DNA of 64,000 nucleotides, from NCBI RefSeq assembly GCF_010093535.1, contig NW_022985187.1:230051-294050 (forward strand), written 5' to 3'. The stretch is from Lindgomyces ingoldianus. Taxonomy: Eukaryota; Ascomycota; Dothideomycetes; Pleosporales; Lindgomycetaceae. The notes beneath the pieces are model-generated. The model did not search any database and was not told where the DNA came from. It worked only from the letters and a program-made list of their open reading frames with translations. The translations under genes were made by a program, and so were the position numbers. This document shows positions 24,157 through 36,415 of this stretch, piece by piece (the stretch's first letter is position 1; each line of letters begins with the position of its first letter).

Positions 24157-26882
24157 AATAGGTAGTTTGCTAAATTAACTTGGGGTAGAGTGTCCAACCG
24201 GCTCACTGTGTCCTCCGTCAGTTCAAGTAGTTCTTTAGATATCATGCCACAGCATTGCTGTTACTCCATGCCCATTCACTTCAACTTATGTGTCACTAAT
24301 AGCCGGGAGGAAGTGGCACAAGGAAATCCACGACGGCTTTAGTGTTCTGAGTGGAAGGAGACACGTTAAAGCATATAGCTCGTGGAGCCTTCTACTCAAG
24401 GTCTCGCAGCGAGTTAGTGCATTTTCAACATGCTACACTTGTGGAGAATTATGAATGTTAGAATGGATGCTGAAATGGAACATGTGCAGGTATGACTCAC
24501 GCGGCCTCCCTACCCCCGCTCTCAGGATGATCCACTGCATGTTCAATATGTTACATATGCCAATTGCGGAACGTTCATTCAACGTAGTGTCAGGTTGACT
24601 ATCCATCGTCCGGCATATATTTAGCGCCTCGCTAATCGCCGTTCACGCACCATTGGAGCAAGCAATTCTTCCCACCTCTTTTGTTGAGCACAGCATGCTA
24701 CACTGCCGCAGAAGGAGAGATTTTGCGCTTGGCGGAGGGACATCAATTTTTTTTCATCCCACAACTGCAACATCGCTCTTGAGTCATGTCCAGGTCAGAT
24801 TACAGCTCTACTTCACGAATATATGTCACCCGCATCGAACCGGCAATGCGATGAAATATCTCCAGACCGTTACAAATGTGTCGCAGACGCCGACCCCTTT
24901 CCCGCATTCTTTGACGATGTAATCGTCAGTTTGACCGATATCGAGCTCACAACACCAGCCATACGTAGCAATCAGCCTCTAATCTAACGCCATACCTCTA
25001 TAACTGGCGGTGGTACCTAAAGCCATAGCTGGGACAGGGAAACAGACAAGAACGCCGCAGCGTCGTTTAGTAGAAGAACTCACTTGGCGTCCCTAACTGT
25101 TATGGTGGCTCAGTTCATACTGAATTTTTGCTTGGCTATCGGTCACCATCAATACTATAGTATGCTCAGTGGCCGAGAACTGGGGCCGCCTGAGAGACAG
25201 CAGTGGCCACTCTAGTGAGGCATAAAATTTACGTACAAATAGAAAGGCTTCACTCTGTTGCTCAAGACCTTGTTATCCTATAATGTTAGCTACCGCAGCA
25301 TGAAGTGGAACTTGACGTTGATGTCCGCGTCCAGGTAAATTAGTATCATGGGAGCCATGGGAGGATGGAATCTGTCGTTTTCCTTGAGAGTGAGGGAGTT
25401 CTACGCCCACGTGTTGTTTGCGGTTTTTCTACTTTTTAAAAGATTTTTTGTTTCTGATTTCGATTTTACAATCGGATACTGAGTTCATCACCTGCGAGAC
25501 TTAGAATACTTCTCCCGCGTTTAACGTCACGGCTAACAACAAGGCGTAAACCTTGTTACACTCACTCGCAGTCTTGACCAGAGTCCCATTATACGCAACA
25601 GGAAGCTCGCGGAATGTATCGTTACGTGAGAACATATAAGCATTCTCGTTGGATGTTTCTCTTTGGTCTTTTTAATAACTCTGCTGTCTAGCACGCATTT
25701 TATTGATGCTTTCAAGCCCCTTCTTGCTGCTTCCACTGTATGTTAGCAAATATAAGCTGTTAAATGTTGCAAGCATACCTTCCATCACGGTCTACGCCTA
25801 CTATGACGCAAACCTTCTTCTCTTGTATGGTATAGCCAATCTCTTGAGTATCTTTTTGGTATACCATGGAGGCTATTCTTTCTACTTGAACGGCGTGAGT
25901 CACGACGCAAGAGCCTTGATCATCAGATTTGCGATGCATAGTCTTGAAGTTTGCCTTTTAGTCTTCCCCTTTCGGTAGTGTACCTAATATCCCTAGGTTA
26001 AGGAAGCCTTACGAGCACTCCATGTCAGCACCACGCAACCCTTGAATAAACATGCGGAAAATTCAAGCTGAGATTCCATTCTGGTCAGGGAATTATTTTA
26101 GTGCCTTCTGATGCACTCTCTTAACTGCCTCTGTGATTACTGTAGTAGGTGCTAGAGTTTCTATCACTCAATGCTAGTCTTCGCGTATGCGTTGACTTAC
26201 AATGTACTGCATCAAATCTCCATAAAAATCTGTAAGCTGAAGGGCTCTACAATGGGCTACCTAATTAACTTTAGTTACTGTCGCTACCATACTATGTTAA
26301 TAGCTACTATTGCTCCGACTCTATGCTTAAAGCTGAGGGGGCGTGTAAGCTAAAGGGCTCTACAATAGGCTGCCGAATTAACCTTAGGCTTTGCGTCTAT
26401 TAATACTATATAAATCATATAGCTCCTCAGACCCTCAGTCCACAATACAGGACTCCTCTCATAACTTGTGCACCTGCAAGGCTACACAACCAGGTCAGCA
26501 TGAGAAGAACAAGCTCACGCCAACTGCCCCTTCTTTTCCGTATCTTATCTATCAACAATGACTCACATTCTCTCATTGAGTTCGTATTTCGGGTCCAGAG
26601 GCAATGTTGGCGAAGAAAAGCGCCACTCAGCTGACGTCGCGTTGTCGTTTACGCGCTGCTTCGCGAGAGCGCGAGATATCATTCGCCGGAGGCAGCGCTT
26701 TGGCCTGCATGTGGCGGTCGAAAGCGAATTGAACGGAAACGTGCTTGATCTGAGCACCAGACGTGCTTTCAGGTGCGGGGTATTTAAACTCTGGATCTCT
26801 CTTCTTCCATCATAGCATTCAGATCCATCCCTCTTTTCCTCCATTCATCTTCCAAGATCTCAATTCCCTAGTTATATCAAAA
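24157..26882. other. 2.7-kb intergenic stretch
   Basis: No recognisable coding region. Frames such as 25703-25978 (91 codons, hydrophobic) and 24653-24922 lack family features. 26231-26274 and 26344-26387 form a direct repeat. A leader with CTTCTTCC and TCATCTTCC strings precedes the GFA gene. Confidence 0.5.
26231..26387. repeat. Direct repeat of 44 bp, two diverged copies
   Basis: Copies at 26231-26274 and 26344-26387 both start TGTAAGCT.AAGGGCTCTAC and differ at a few positions, mostly G/A and C/T. The spacing of 113 bp and the transition bias suggest a decayed short transposon or RIP-touched duplication. Confidence 0.7.
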
Positions 26883-27358
26883 ATGTCTACCGAAGATCCC
26901 AAACCCAGCCAAACATATCCTGGCTCCTGCCACTGCGGTCGTGTCACCTTTAAAGTCAAATCTCCTCCTCTCTCCGACCCCGCTGCTGGCGTCGCGAGCT
27001 GCAATTGCAGCATTTGTTCTCGACATGGATATATCTTTATCTATGTCCCTCACGCCGATCTCACATTTGATAAGGGATCTTTTGGCGAGCTGACTGTAAG
27101 TTCTGCACGATTTCAGCCCCAGAATCCTCGCCTTCAGGTTCTAGGTTCAATGGAATGTGCTGATAAGCGAGATAGCAATATACGTTCGGCTCTCATCGTA
27201 TGGGGCATTACTTCTGCCCGACCTGTGGCACATCGTGTTTTGCGAAGAGCCTGGATCCTACCTTTTATGGGGAACATACAGCTGTTAACGTGCGTGCGCT
27301 TCATGATGTCGATCTGAAGAGTTTGACTATGAAGGAGCATGATGGGAAGAGTATATGA
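26883..27358 (+). CDS. GFA/CENP-V domain zinc protein
   Basis: Small protein of the glutathione-dependent formaldehyde-activating (GFA) fold, where members bind zinc through paired cysteine motifs; most fungal members have no proven reaction. Two exons, 26883-27095 and 27176-27358, join in phase 0 to 131 aa, the usual size. Zinc ligands are visible in order: GSCHCGRVTF, SCNCSICSRHG and FCPTCGTSC. The end reads VRALHDVDL then a short charged tail, as in family members. The first ATG at 26883 follows an AAAA leader and fits the family start. It stands alone with no operon-like neighbours. Confidence 0.9.
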
Positions 27359-29647
27359 GGAGGGTGTAGGGGTAGGGGACGAAGGCTTTGTAGGAGCTGA
27401 AAAACTATATTGTGACGATGGACCTCGAGGAGATGCTGACACGAGGAACGCGATGTTGGGAGTCATCCATCTAGATGTCTGCCCTCAATCCTGCTTTTTC
27501 CTCCATTTCCTCTATTCCTCACAATGTAATCAATTCTTCCCCTCTTCGTTCCACAAGAAAAAAGATGCAGGAGTACTTTAGGATGGATATTGGTACCCTC
27601 TTGATATTCTTCCTAAGTCTCCTAGCGATCAACCATAGGACGAAAACAGCTGTAGATAGCCCTGTTCACCTGTTCAGACCTTCGATATGGAAGGACTCTT
27701 ACACTTTTTGCTTCGACCCCATTCGTACATCTTCCAATCTAGTGGTGGTGTTGAAGTGTCAGGCTCAACCACTTCAAGAGATCCCCTTTGGTCCTTGCGC
27801 ACGGGCCATATCAGTTTCGCTTCATACTCTCTACACGAATCGCTTTGGACGGGCTATGCAGAGTATCGATACCAAAAATTGCTACACATTGGATGTGAAG
27901 CTACTACATAAGTCAACAAAATGAGAGGGGTTATGAGATGCCTCACAGAGCTGCGCGTCAGCGAATCTCTTCGAACCTCTTCCAACAGTCTAGGAGAGCA
28001 ATGCTGAGCTTTGAATGAGATATGTAGTAGTCCGTCAAGCTTTCTTATACTTTTCTCTAGCGGAGTGTAGTGTATAGGGGTAACTCCATCTTCCTTCCCT
28101 TATTCATGGTTTCTTCCATCTTTCTAGCCTCGTGAAGACTTTCCCAACACCCAGCACCAGCCTTCGATCTCTATTAACGAATCTTAGAGTATCTATCTCA
28201 GCTTAACCCTCCATTGGATTCTCCACCTGCAAAGTCCTCCGAAACGGCGGTCTCACATTCAGAAACAACACAACTAAGGAACCTGTAAGCCGCAGCCCAT
28301 TCAAAATCTGCGGGAGGTGACCATAGAAGCGTCCCGTCATCCGGAAGAAAACAAAAGGCGATTTTTCGCCTGCGAGATTCAAAAAGGTGCGGATGGCGAT
28401 GTTATGCCCAACGCTATAGTCTCGATAAAATCTAAAGAACACGCAATTATCGTTTCCATCAAACCCCTTAGCAGCAACATGTTCACCTTACGTCGTGTCC
28501 ATGTTTGTCGGTATGATGTGCGAATAAAGTTTCCAAGAGAAGAAAGTATTCCAGGTGAAGAAACATATCGAAGAGACCCATCCTCAGGCTCTAGGATATT
28601 TTTGGTGGGCATTATCACGTAACTAATATGATTAAGCGAATTCAGACCATCCGAGAGGTAGGAGATAGAGAATGCATCAGTACCACCAATTCCCATTTTG
28701 AAAGTGTGAAAGGAATACAAGCATACAAATTTTAAGTGCCTCATCCCTGACATATTCATCGCCGCGGCCTTCACATTCTCCCGTAGGCTCGATTATTCAT
28801 CATGTCTTCGTCCATTGCTTCCTCTCCTCCCCTATATAAATCCTCAGGTCTCCGCCCGAAAGAACTTCTCAACCACACACCTCTTCACGCCGCAAGTCCT
28901 CGAAAATTCTAAAGATGGAGTATAAAATGTGGGCTAGTAAAGCCAGTCAGTCCCAGAGAATAACTCCGTACTCCCCAGCCGCCGCCTCTACCAGAATAAA
29001 TTTCCCTTAACTACTTGCCCGGTCTCGACTTACCACTTTCTCAGAAATTAATAGTACCCTCCCATGACTAGAGACTAAAACCCAGATACTCAAATCCCCA
29101 TGTCTGGATCTGTTTCGGCAAAATAAACTGAGATCATCCTACTATGCCTAGATCTAGATCTTACAAAAAAAAAGCAACTATCAATTGTTAGGGCCTTTGA
29201 GAGGACGGTTTCAAGGTGTGAATATCTGCAGCGATGAAAGAAACGTCTTCCCTTCACTATAGCTAGATCTAGAGATTCTGAAATAAAATTCATGGCAATG
29301 TCCTAGAGCGGATGGGCTCAAAAGAATCGCAGTGGAAGCATCAAAACTTAGATAGATTTGTCTAAAATAAAAGGGAAAGTTGTTCAGTAACTGTTCCGAG
29401 CGAGATTTAAGTGCTTGTACAGACACATGTTAAGCCCAGGTCTAGAAAAAAGATCGATTCAAGATATCTTATCATGATGTTGAATAGAACGTAAATGTTA
29501 CTGTCAGTAGTGTTTTTGAGGCGTTGCTGGCGGTAATAGAGTTAACTAAAACAGCCTTACAGGCAGTAACAGTTACTGCAGTTACTAGTGTTTCTATAGG
29601 CTCTAGAGGACTTAATTTTAACAAAATCTTGCAGCCCTTAACTTCTT
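27359..29647. other. Intergenic with weak frames
   Basis: A 149-codon plus-strand frame (27475-27924) has no recognisable domain. On the minus strand two overlapping frames (28774-28379 and 28442-28203) read in protein-like style, with segments such as GILSSLGNFIRTSY and LPQILNGLRLTGSL, and could be one gene split by a frameshift or intron. I do not recognise a family. 28800-29640 holds nothing I can support. Confidence 0.35.
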
Positions 29648-29719
29648 AAGGCGACAAGAGCTTGCAAAGTAAGGCGACAAGAGCTTGCAAAGTAAGGCGA
29701 CAAGAGCTTGCAAAGTAAG
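29648..29719. repeat. 23-bp tandem repeat, three copies
   Basis: AAGGCGACAAGAGCTTGCAAAGT occurs three times without change (unit 23 bp, given here only to fix the phase: starts AAGGCGACAAG, ends CAAAGT), followed by AAGG. The identity of the copies implies a recent expansion. Confidence 0.9.
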
Positions 29720-29939
29720 GCTCTAGAGTGCTTAGGCTAGCTAGCAACAGCGTACTTTTGCTGCTCGCTTTAAGTGTTACGTAGGGTTAAAAGGAACTTT
29801 CGCATACTTATAGTAACAATGGAGGCGATATTAGCGGTAAGAAGCATGTAAATTAAGGAGTTAATTTACTGTTCTGTTCTAGCAATAGATAGAGCAGTTA
29901 AAGAAGCACAAACCTCCCCCAAGCTGCCCCATTTCGCGA

Positions 29940-31164
29940 GAAGTAATCCCATCTATAATCACGACGACACCCTTCTCTACATTCATCTAAAACTCGCTAT
30001 TTGCAGCACCATACCAATACACATTTCCCTTGTCCCTTCCCTTCTTCTCATCCGCCAACGCTCTATCTTCACCCTGAACACCACAACCCAGCCCCAAACT
30101 CCCCTCCGGATCCATATTCGCTGATTCAAGGCCCCCGGGTTCGATAATTTCCTGGACTGGGGACAGCACTCTTCTTGAGTCGATGCGGATATGCAGTGGG
30201 AGTTGGGGGCTGCATATTCCTTTGACTGAGGTGGGGCTGGGGAGGTGTATTCTAGGCACTGGGTCGACGCCCTCATTCATCAGGATACCTAGAAGTCGTG
30301 CGAGTTCCTTGGCTGTGGAAACAAGGCCGGCGCCAAGCGGAAAAATATAGCAAGTCCCTTCGGGGACTTTCCCTCCCTTTCCACCATCGTAAGGGCCGGA
30401 GGATCAATACTCTGGAAACCTTTGGGAATCTTCAAACTCCGCGGCCAAAACGCGTCCGAGCTCTTCTCCCGGCCCGTGATATCTCCACCATATGTTTCTT
30501 CATACCCGGTCTTCTTAAACCCCAACTTCAAGAATATGTTTACCTCTAGAAGGACGTCCAAGAATGTTTTCGTGAGTCTTTTAATCAGCGCACCCAACTA
30601 ACCCATGCACTTCCCATTATTCGTATGACTCCCCGGCTGCCACAATAACGGCGCGCCGAAAATCGTGGTATACGGATCCGCAACTTTATTCCTGGTTTCT
30701 CAGCCCCTTGGATAGGTATTTTATCATCAGACAATTGAAGTGCGAATGTCTAGCCCGGTTTGTATGGTTATTATCATGCGAGGCGTGATATCTCACTGTC
30801 TATCCACTAGCATGGAGTGCTCTCCACCCTATTTATCGTCCTCGAATCCCGTTAAACCCTTCTTAGCCGCGAGCTCGGGAAGGAGGGCTGAGGTGATAGA
30901 GACGTCGTCAAGGGTGGTGATGATGGCTTCAACAAGTTGCGTGAAGGCGATCGCGCCGATGATTTTGCTGAGGGAGTGGAACATGAAGATTGTGTTTTCA
31001 TTGAGAGGCACGGAGCCACCTGCCGCATGGTGGAATAATGTCTTGTTGGTTTTGTCCACGATGTGCGGGATAGCGCCTGGTAGGGCAGATTTATCGCCAG
31101 CTGTGGCGTTGTTGATGAAGGCTTGGAGGGAGGCAGCGAGTGAGGGAGAGATTGGGGGTGCCAT
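29940..31164 (-). pseudogene. Broken beta-lactamase/esterase-family (class C-like) gene
   Basis: Serine hydrolase of the fungal beta-lactamase-related family (relatives include transesterases and esterases). The N-terminal part from ATG at 31164 is open to a stop at about 30829 and contains LPGAIPHIVDKTNKTLFHHA, then the nucleophile motif S-L-S-K in FHSLSKIIGAIA. Family-like sequence continues in shifted frames with stops: DITPRMIITIQTG near 30790, ALIKRLTKTFLDVLLEVNIF with GYEETYGGDITGREK near 30590-30460, SIDPPALTMV near 30400, and GNVYWYGAANSEF near 30010. The pieces are in the right order for one gene of about 400 codons. Several frame changes and stops cannot be removed by plausible introns, so I call it a pseudogene. 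Confidence 0.75.
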
Positions 31165-31931
31165 GATGCAATTACAGGGTTTTGCCTGGATGGAAATTGA
31201 GGTTAGAATTAAGGAAAGAGGATTTCGTGAAGACGAGTTTGCTTGAATATGTTGACCAGACGAGAGAATACTTAACACCAATGCTGATCAAAGATATGGG
31301 TTTGATGGAGGTCAGATGGTTGCTACAACACTTGCAGAGCTTAGTCCCTCAAGCCCTAAAACCCATGTGGAGAATATAATGAGGATTAGGACGCGGAATT
31401 AGCCTCATAACCTAGGTTGCGTCTTGGAAGTAGTGAGCCTGTACTGTTTATAAACGACGAGAAGGCAGCTCTCGGCTAGCCTGTATGTAGCCATAAAGTG
31501 GTGCTCTGACCCACAGCTGAAATTCAAATACAAACCGCAAACCGCACTCGGGAGCATCATGGAGTGCCCCTTAGAGTTTTGAGTGCTTGTATTAAGTATT
31601 GGTTTATGAGGCTATCCGAAAGAACGGAGGAGTTTTTGTTTGACTTGGACGAACAAGATTGGACTTGGGACGGATAGTTGGCAGTGGTCCGCACACTACG
31701 ATCTGAATCGAAGAATTTCGACCTGAAAGCTCGCGCTTTCAAGGATAATAAAGGATGCGCTTCATTCCGCGCGACGCTGCATGCATACGGTATCGCACAG
31801 CTGACTCGTAGTTTTCCAGGGAAGCTAATGGCAAGCTTGATGGCCCTTGCACTACCGCTTATAGCTGGTATAATTCTATGCGCTTGGATATTATTTCGTA
31901 ATAGCTCTTATTAAGCGGTCGAATATGACGT
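31165..31931. other. Intergenic between the broken hydrolase and the dehydratase gene
   Basis: A plus-strand frame at 31678-31914 ends in a hydrophobic stretch (LMALALPLIAGIILCAWILF), but it lacks any support as a gene. Otherwise nothing recognisable. Confidence 0.4.
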
Positions 31932-33012
31932 TTATTTAGTTGTCCACGGAAGTCCGAGTTTCTTCATCTCAACAGCGAGCTGAAAGATGTAATCTAGGCT
32001 ATTAAGAGCGATATTGAGTTAGCAATTGCATTGGCCAACTGCTAATGGAAATTTAACAGTAGAGCTCACCTTTCACACTGCGTCTTTGCTTTATGGACAT
32101 TGTCCCCCCAGACGTAGCTGGAATTATCAGCATCTATGCCCACCTTGAATTCATCAAGCTTGGGAAGACACTCACATGCCATGCCTCCTTACCAGCACAG
32201 CAAACGTATCCGGATGCTTCTCCATGGCCTTCTCCAAGCTACCCGTAAGATCCTCCTCACTATCCCTCGTCAGCACTTGTCCACTCTAAACCCGCTCATC
32301 CCCTTCTTCCCCCGGCTAGTGATCATAGCGCCTGAACTTACTGTGCAGTATTTTCAATAATAGGTATCTTCAATCTGTCATAATATCCCAGATTCCCAAG
32401 TTTTCCCTTTCCTTTCGGAATCCCCTTAATCTGCTCAATCTCCTCAATCTCAAAACATGCATCCCGGCCAAAATCGCGCTCAACCAGCAACGTGACAAGG
32501 ACCGCCCATTGTGAGTGCGTATGTATGCAGCATCCGGCACCGCGCGTGAAGGCTGCGAGGAAGAGGGGCGTGCAGGCGGAGGGTTTGTGGACCTAATTAG
32601 TTCGCGCGAGTTAGAAACATGAGGTACAGTATAAAAAAGGCGAGAAGTAAGAATGTTCATACATCCGGTCTTCGCAGATACTCTTTCGTGTTGAAGTCCA
32701 TAACAAACATGTCCGTCGGCCTCATCAGCTCTTTCTGCACTCCTGAAGGCGCTATATAGATATGCTCGCCATGTCGAATGCTAGTTCCGCCACCCGTACC
32801 TGTCACCTAGTCAATTGGCAAGGTTAGCTGTCTCTTGATCAAATTCGAAGCTCGAGCGAGGGGGGCCGTCTCCGTACCCAGCCCAAGGTGTAGAACTTTG
32901 CGCAGAGCGTGCATATGTGGTTTGCAGGGTGCAATGGATCCTCTGAGTGGATGAGATGGTCATTTGAATTGGTAGCAGTGCCGTTGGCGGATTTCCCAAC
33001 CGTGTCACCCAT
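31932..33012 (-). CDS. MDE1: Methylthioribulose-1-phosphate dehydratase
   Basis: Zinc-dependent class II aldolase-family enzyme that dehydrates methylthioribulose-1-phosphate in the methionine salvage pathway, in the cytosol. ATG at 33012. Exons: 33012-32878, 32806-32663, 32592 to about 32340, about 32270-32176, 32117-32070 and 31998-31932. Family marks are [33 protein letters not shown], the zinc site [35 protein letters not shown] with a third zinc histidine, [16 protein letters not shown] and the end [15 protein letters not shown]. One exon junction (about 32345 to 32265) is not resolved: after IPIIENTAQ the frame meets TAA, and the obvious GT donor does not join in frame to [12 protein letters not shown] donor or a real frameshift is possible. 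Confidence 0.88.
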
Positions 33013-33496
33013 GGCGGAGGTAGAATGGAATGTAAATGGCGCCTGAGAAATCTTGGACGCGTGAAAGGAAGATTTCACAAGCCGAATGACGCGATCTATG
33101 CTTGGTCGAAGCTTCACCCCACCAAAGCGCACTGACCCTCTCATCCTCCCCGCGTCGTCTTGTTTCACGGCTTTTTGGCACTCGACTGATATCACACCAC
33201 CACCAGTCTCGCACTCACCCTTACCCTCACCATCAAACATACGAACTGCACGAAATTCCAAAGAAACCTCCGTGAATTAGATATCCGAGATCATCTCTCT
33301 ACATGGGGCACATAAAACACACATTTGATAAAACAAAACATAGGCTGTTTCTCACTGTCCCCCTGAGAAACTGCTTCAGCCTTCAATGGTATCATCTCTA
33401 GACAATCACCCTATCTATACGCCAAGCCAAGCCATCCATTAATTCTCCCGGGTCACACACACGACCGTGATACATACGGATACAGAAAGAGAGCAC
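33013..33496. other. Intergenic
   Basis: 5' leader of the dehydratase gene and 3' end of the next gene. The minus-strand frame upstream of the MDE1 start is open (to 33261) but its residues do not look like a presequence and I do not include them. Confidence 0.5.
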
Positions 33497-34161
33497 TTAG
33501 TCCTTAGACTCGCTGGCTAACGGGGACGCGGGCTTCTTATCCTTGTCCAGATGGAGCACATGCTTGACTTTGTCCACGACGCCCTTGCGGTCGGGGGAGT
33601 GGCTGTGACCGCCGTATTTGTCCTTGTGGATGTTGCCTTCGCCTCCCCTCTACAATAATGTCAGCGCAATTCCTCGAGTAGGTGGGTGAGGGCTTGACGT
33701 ACGCCTGTGTGGAAGTTCTCCTGGTGTTCGCGCAGTGCCGTCTCGGGGATAATGTCCTGAGAGCGGCGCGGGATTCCTTCTTGAGGATTGAGTCGGGGCG
33801 ACATGCCTATGTTGCCGGTGCCGCCGCGCTGGGAGGTGTTAGGCCATGGGCTTTGATGGGGAGGAGGGAGATACTGACGCCGGTAGAGTAGGCGCCATCC
33901 GCAGACTCGCCTTGGACGCCTTCGCGAATGATGCCTCCGTCCGTGTAGCTGTGTATCAGTTAGAAAGTGGTTGCAGAAGTGTTACCATACTTAAAGAGAG
34001 AAGAGTCTAAAGGTAGCGATGAAATAGGCGAACTCACGCAGTAGTATCAGGGCCGATATTGCCAGCACCTGTACGCTATCAGCTCCTTCACGGCAAGGCC
34101 CCAGTAAGGACGACATGGGAAGCTTACCACCACGGCCGGTAGAGTGGATCGGGTCAGACAT
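33497..34161 (-). CDS. DUF3602 / PAR32-like protein with GRGGxGNI repeats
   Basis: Small, hydrophilic, probably disordered protein of the fungal DUF3602 family; budding yeast Par32, which regulates ammonium transporters, belongs to it, but the role here is unproven. ATG at 34161 opens MSDPIHSTGRGGAGNIGPD. The mature message needs four introns; exons are about 34161-34128, 34068-34038, 33940 to about 33881, about 33838-33707 and 33651-33497. The three family repeats are GRGGAGNI, GRGGTGNI and GRGGEGNI, each cut by an intron within or just before RGG. The C-terminus is lysine/histidine-rich (VVDKVKHVLHLDKDKK) and ends SESKD. About 135 aa in all, normal for the family. Confidence 0.85.
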
Positions 34162-35124
34162 ATCTTAGTATGATTCGTTCTCGCCGCTTCTTTAGAAAGG
34201 ATGTGTAAAAAGTCAAGGATTCTCGATACACGACAATGTCAAGGATGACGGAGGGGCAGAGGGGTACAGGTGTAGTCCCTGAGTTTTATACCGTTCACCA
34301 AGCCTTCAAAATGACGCACAGGCACCACCGAATTCAAGGCAGCGCTCACATGAGAACGAACACGGGATGCACTTGGAAACGCCTTCCATGTCTCACAGGG
34401 TAACGGCCCATAGCATTGCTCGTTCCTCATGCTCGCATTGTTGCTTGGCGGAGATGCAGCCACAGCTCAATTCACCTATCCATACCGTCACAGTTAGCTT
34501 CCAAATGGTGTTTTAATTGCCATGTGCTAGACTTCAAAGTGCCGTGGGGTTGGTTACGCAGACTTTAATCATGATGTGATGTGATGCTTTTGGTGGTCCC
34601 GATAACACCCCGGACCCTGATTCGCCCAGACTGCTGATTAAGAATGCCTGTTGGCACTCGACTGCGAGTGGCATCCCACTGTTGACGAGATCGATGTACG
34701 CAATGTTCGCCATATTCGCCTAGGCTCTCGGATGATGCTGCGTAGGAGCTACTGCACTGTTCATGGGTGCTGGAGCAGAGGCAGAGGCGAGGCAGGCACG
34801 TGGGAAAACTGGGAATTCTGGCGAGGCACCCGTGAGTGGAAAGGAATGTTTTGCTACGAGTTGGCGAAACTCGTGATATCAGAATTAGTTCTGGCGTTCA
34901 TGTGCCCGGAAGAGCTGAAGACGTGGTCGTGAATGAATAGAATTTGAAGGGTTAGAGTACAAAAAGCAATATCACAATTGTGCACTCCCTCATTGCTTCG
35001 TCGTCAAGCCGAAACCAACCTCAAAGCGCCCCCAGAATAAACTCCAAGCTCGCACTAATAGTAGGGAGTAGCGGTTTCGCTTCCAGGTTGAGTGTTCGGC
35101 TTGTTGATGCTGAAGACTGCCACT
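34162..35124. other. Intergenic, about 1 kb
   Basis: Short frames at 34651-34932 and 34239-34463 lack recognisable features. The right end is the 3' region of the phosphate carrier gene. Confidence 0.5.
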
Positions 35125-36415
35125 CTAGGCATTCGCTCTCTCACCTGGGGGTGCGGCACCGCCAGTCGTTGGCAGTCCCATAAAGATCTTAAAGTAGTCG
35201 TATATCATCCACTGCAATCCGGTGAGAGTACCAATCATCACGATACGCACCGGAAGGCCGTTCCAGAGACCTACGAAACCGATGTCCTTGTAGATGCGGC
35301 CAGTCGCGGCGCCGAAACTCTCCCCGGATTGACGATTTGCGTTGAGCTTCGAAACCATGACATCGGCAGGATGACTAACGATGGCGCAGAGAATACCAGC
35401 AATGTAACCCCCTGTGAAGGAAACAGCAGTCTGTGCGCCCTTTCCGTAGTCATTCTTTGTTCCGGGAAGATAGTTGTAAATCATTTCGACAACGGTTTCA
35501 AACGAGGCAAACTACAAATGTCAGCCCAGCTTCCGGTACGCATGGTCCCGAAAACATTGATACCTTCATCATAGTGTATGGGATCTGACGGCCCCATAGC
35601 GGATACAGGCCCTTGTAGAGACTAAAAACAGTTAGCTCTGTACACTGTTCAAACAAGCTCTGCGAAGCTTTCTGTCCCGCTTACCCGCCAAATCCTTCTT
35701 TACTGGTGATATAGCTGATGCCATTAAATGTTGTACGCGCGAACGGTGGGATAGTGGTCTGCATGCGGACCTTGACAGCTTCAAACGGACAGAGCCCAAC
35801 GTCGGCAATGAACTCGGCAGAGGCGCTAGCTGAGAGGTAGACTAAAGTCTTGTACTTGTGGAAGTTATCCTCTCCAACCAAGTCGGCGTACCACTTCTTG
35901 AAGAATTCGTATCCGCCATACTTGAAACCACCCTGAACTGAGTAGCCCCATAATGTCGGGCCCCACCCAGTGTAGACTCCACGGAGGCCTTCAGCCCGAC
36001 CAATCTTGCCCCAAGCTTCGAAGTTGCCTTTGTACATCTTCGAGTCAACTTGACGACGGCACTTCACAAGATCCAGGGGTGTCACGGCAGTATGGGTAAG
36101 TCCACATGCAAGGACACCTCCAAATATGCAGGCCGTGTAGAATTTGGGCGAGTACATTACAATCTTCCCAGTCGTGTCCTGCGCTTTGTGGCTTGCTTTC
36201 TCAAGCTCGGCAACAGCAGCATCACTCAGTTTGGCAGCTTTGTTCTTCGCATCTTCAACCGTACTCCAGACGGGGTAGAGCTCATGGCGGGCTAACCATT
36301 TTGAGGGATATTTGGATTGCGATTCAGCATTGACAGACTGGAACGAGGAACAGCCTGCAAAAGCCTGGACCAATGTCTTCTGTGTCGGAAAGATGCTTTG
36401 CATTGTGGCTGCCAT
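35125..36415 (-). CDS. Mitochondrial phosphate carrier (SLC25 family)
   Basis: Inner-membrane carrier that imports phosphate (in some orthologues also copper) into the mitochondrial matrix. Exons 36415-35685, 35621-35564 and 35511-35125 give 391 aa. Three Solcar repeats are marked by [25 protein letters not shown] and [26 protein letters not shown] and [21 protein letters not shown] are typical of phosphate carriers of the PIC2/MIR1 group. The N-terminal 90 residues before the first repeat are longer than in yeast, with an amphipathic stretch ([18 protein letters not shown]). Two short introns, both GT-AG. Expression is probably constitutive. Confidence 0.93.

Noticed and set aside
30130..30160. 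GGGTTCGATAATTTCC string as a tRNA B box
   Set aside because: No matching A box, acceptor stem or anticodon arm at the right distance. I found no tRNA or rRNA gene in the window.
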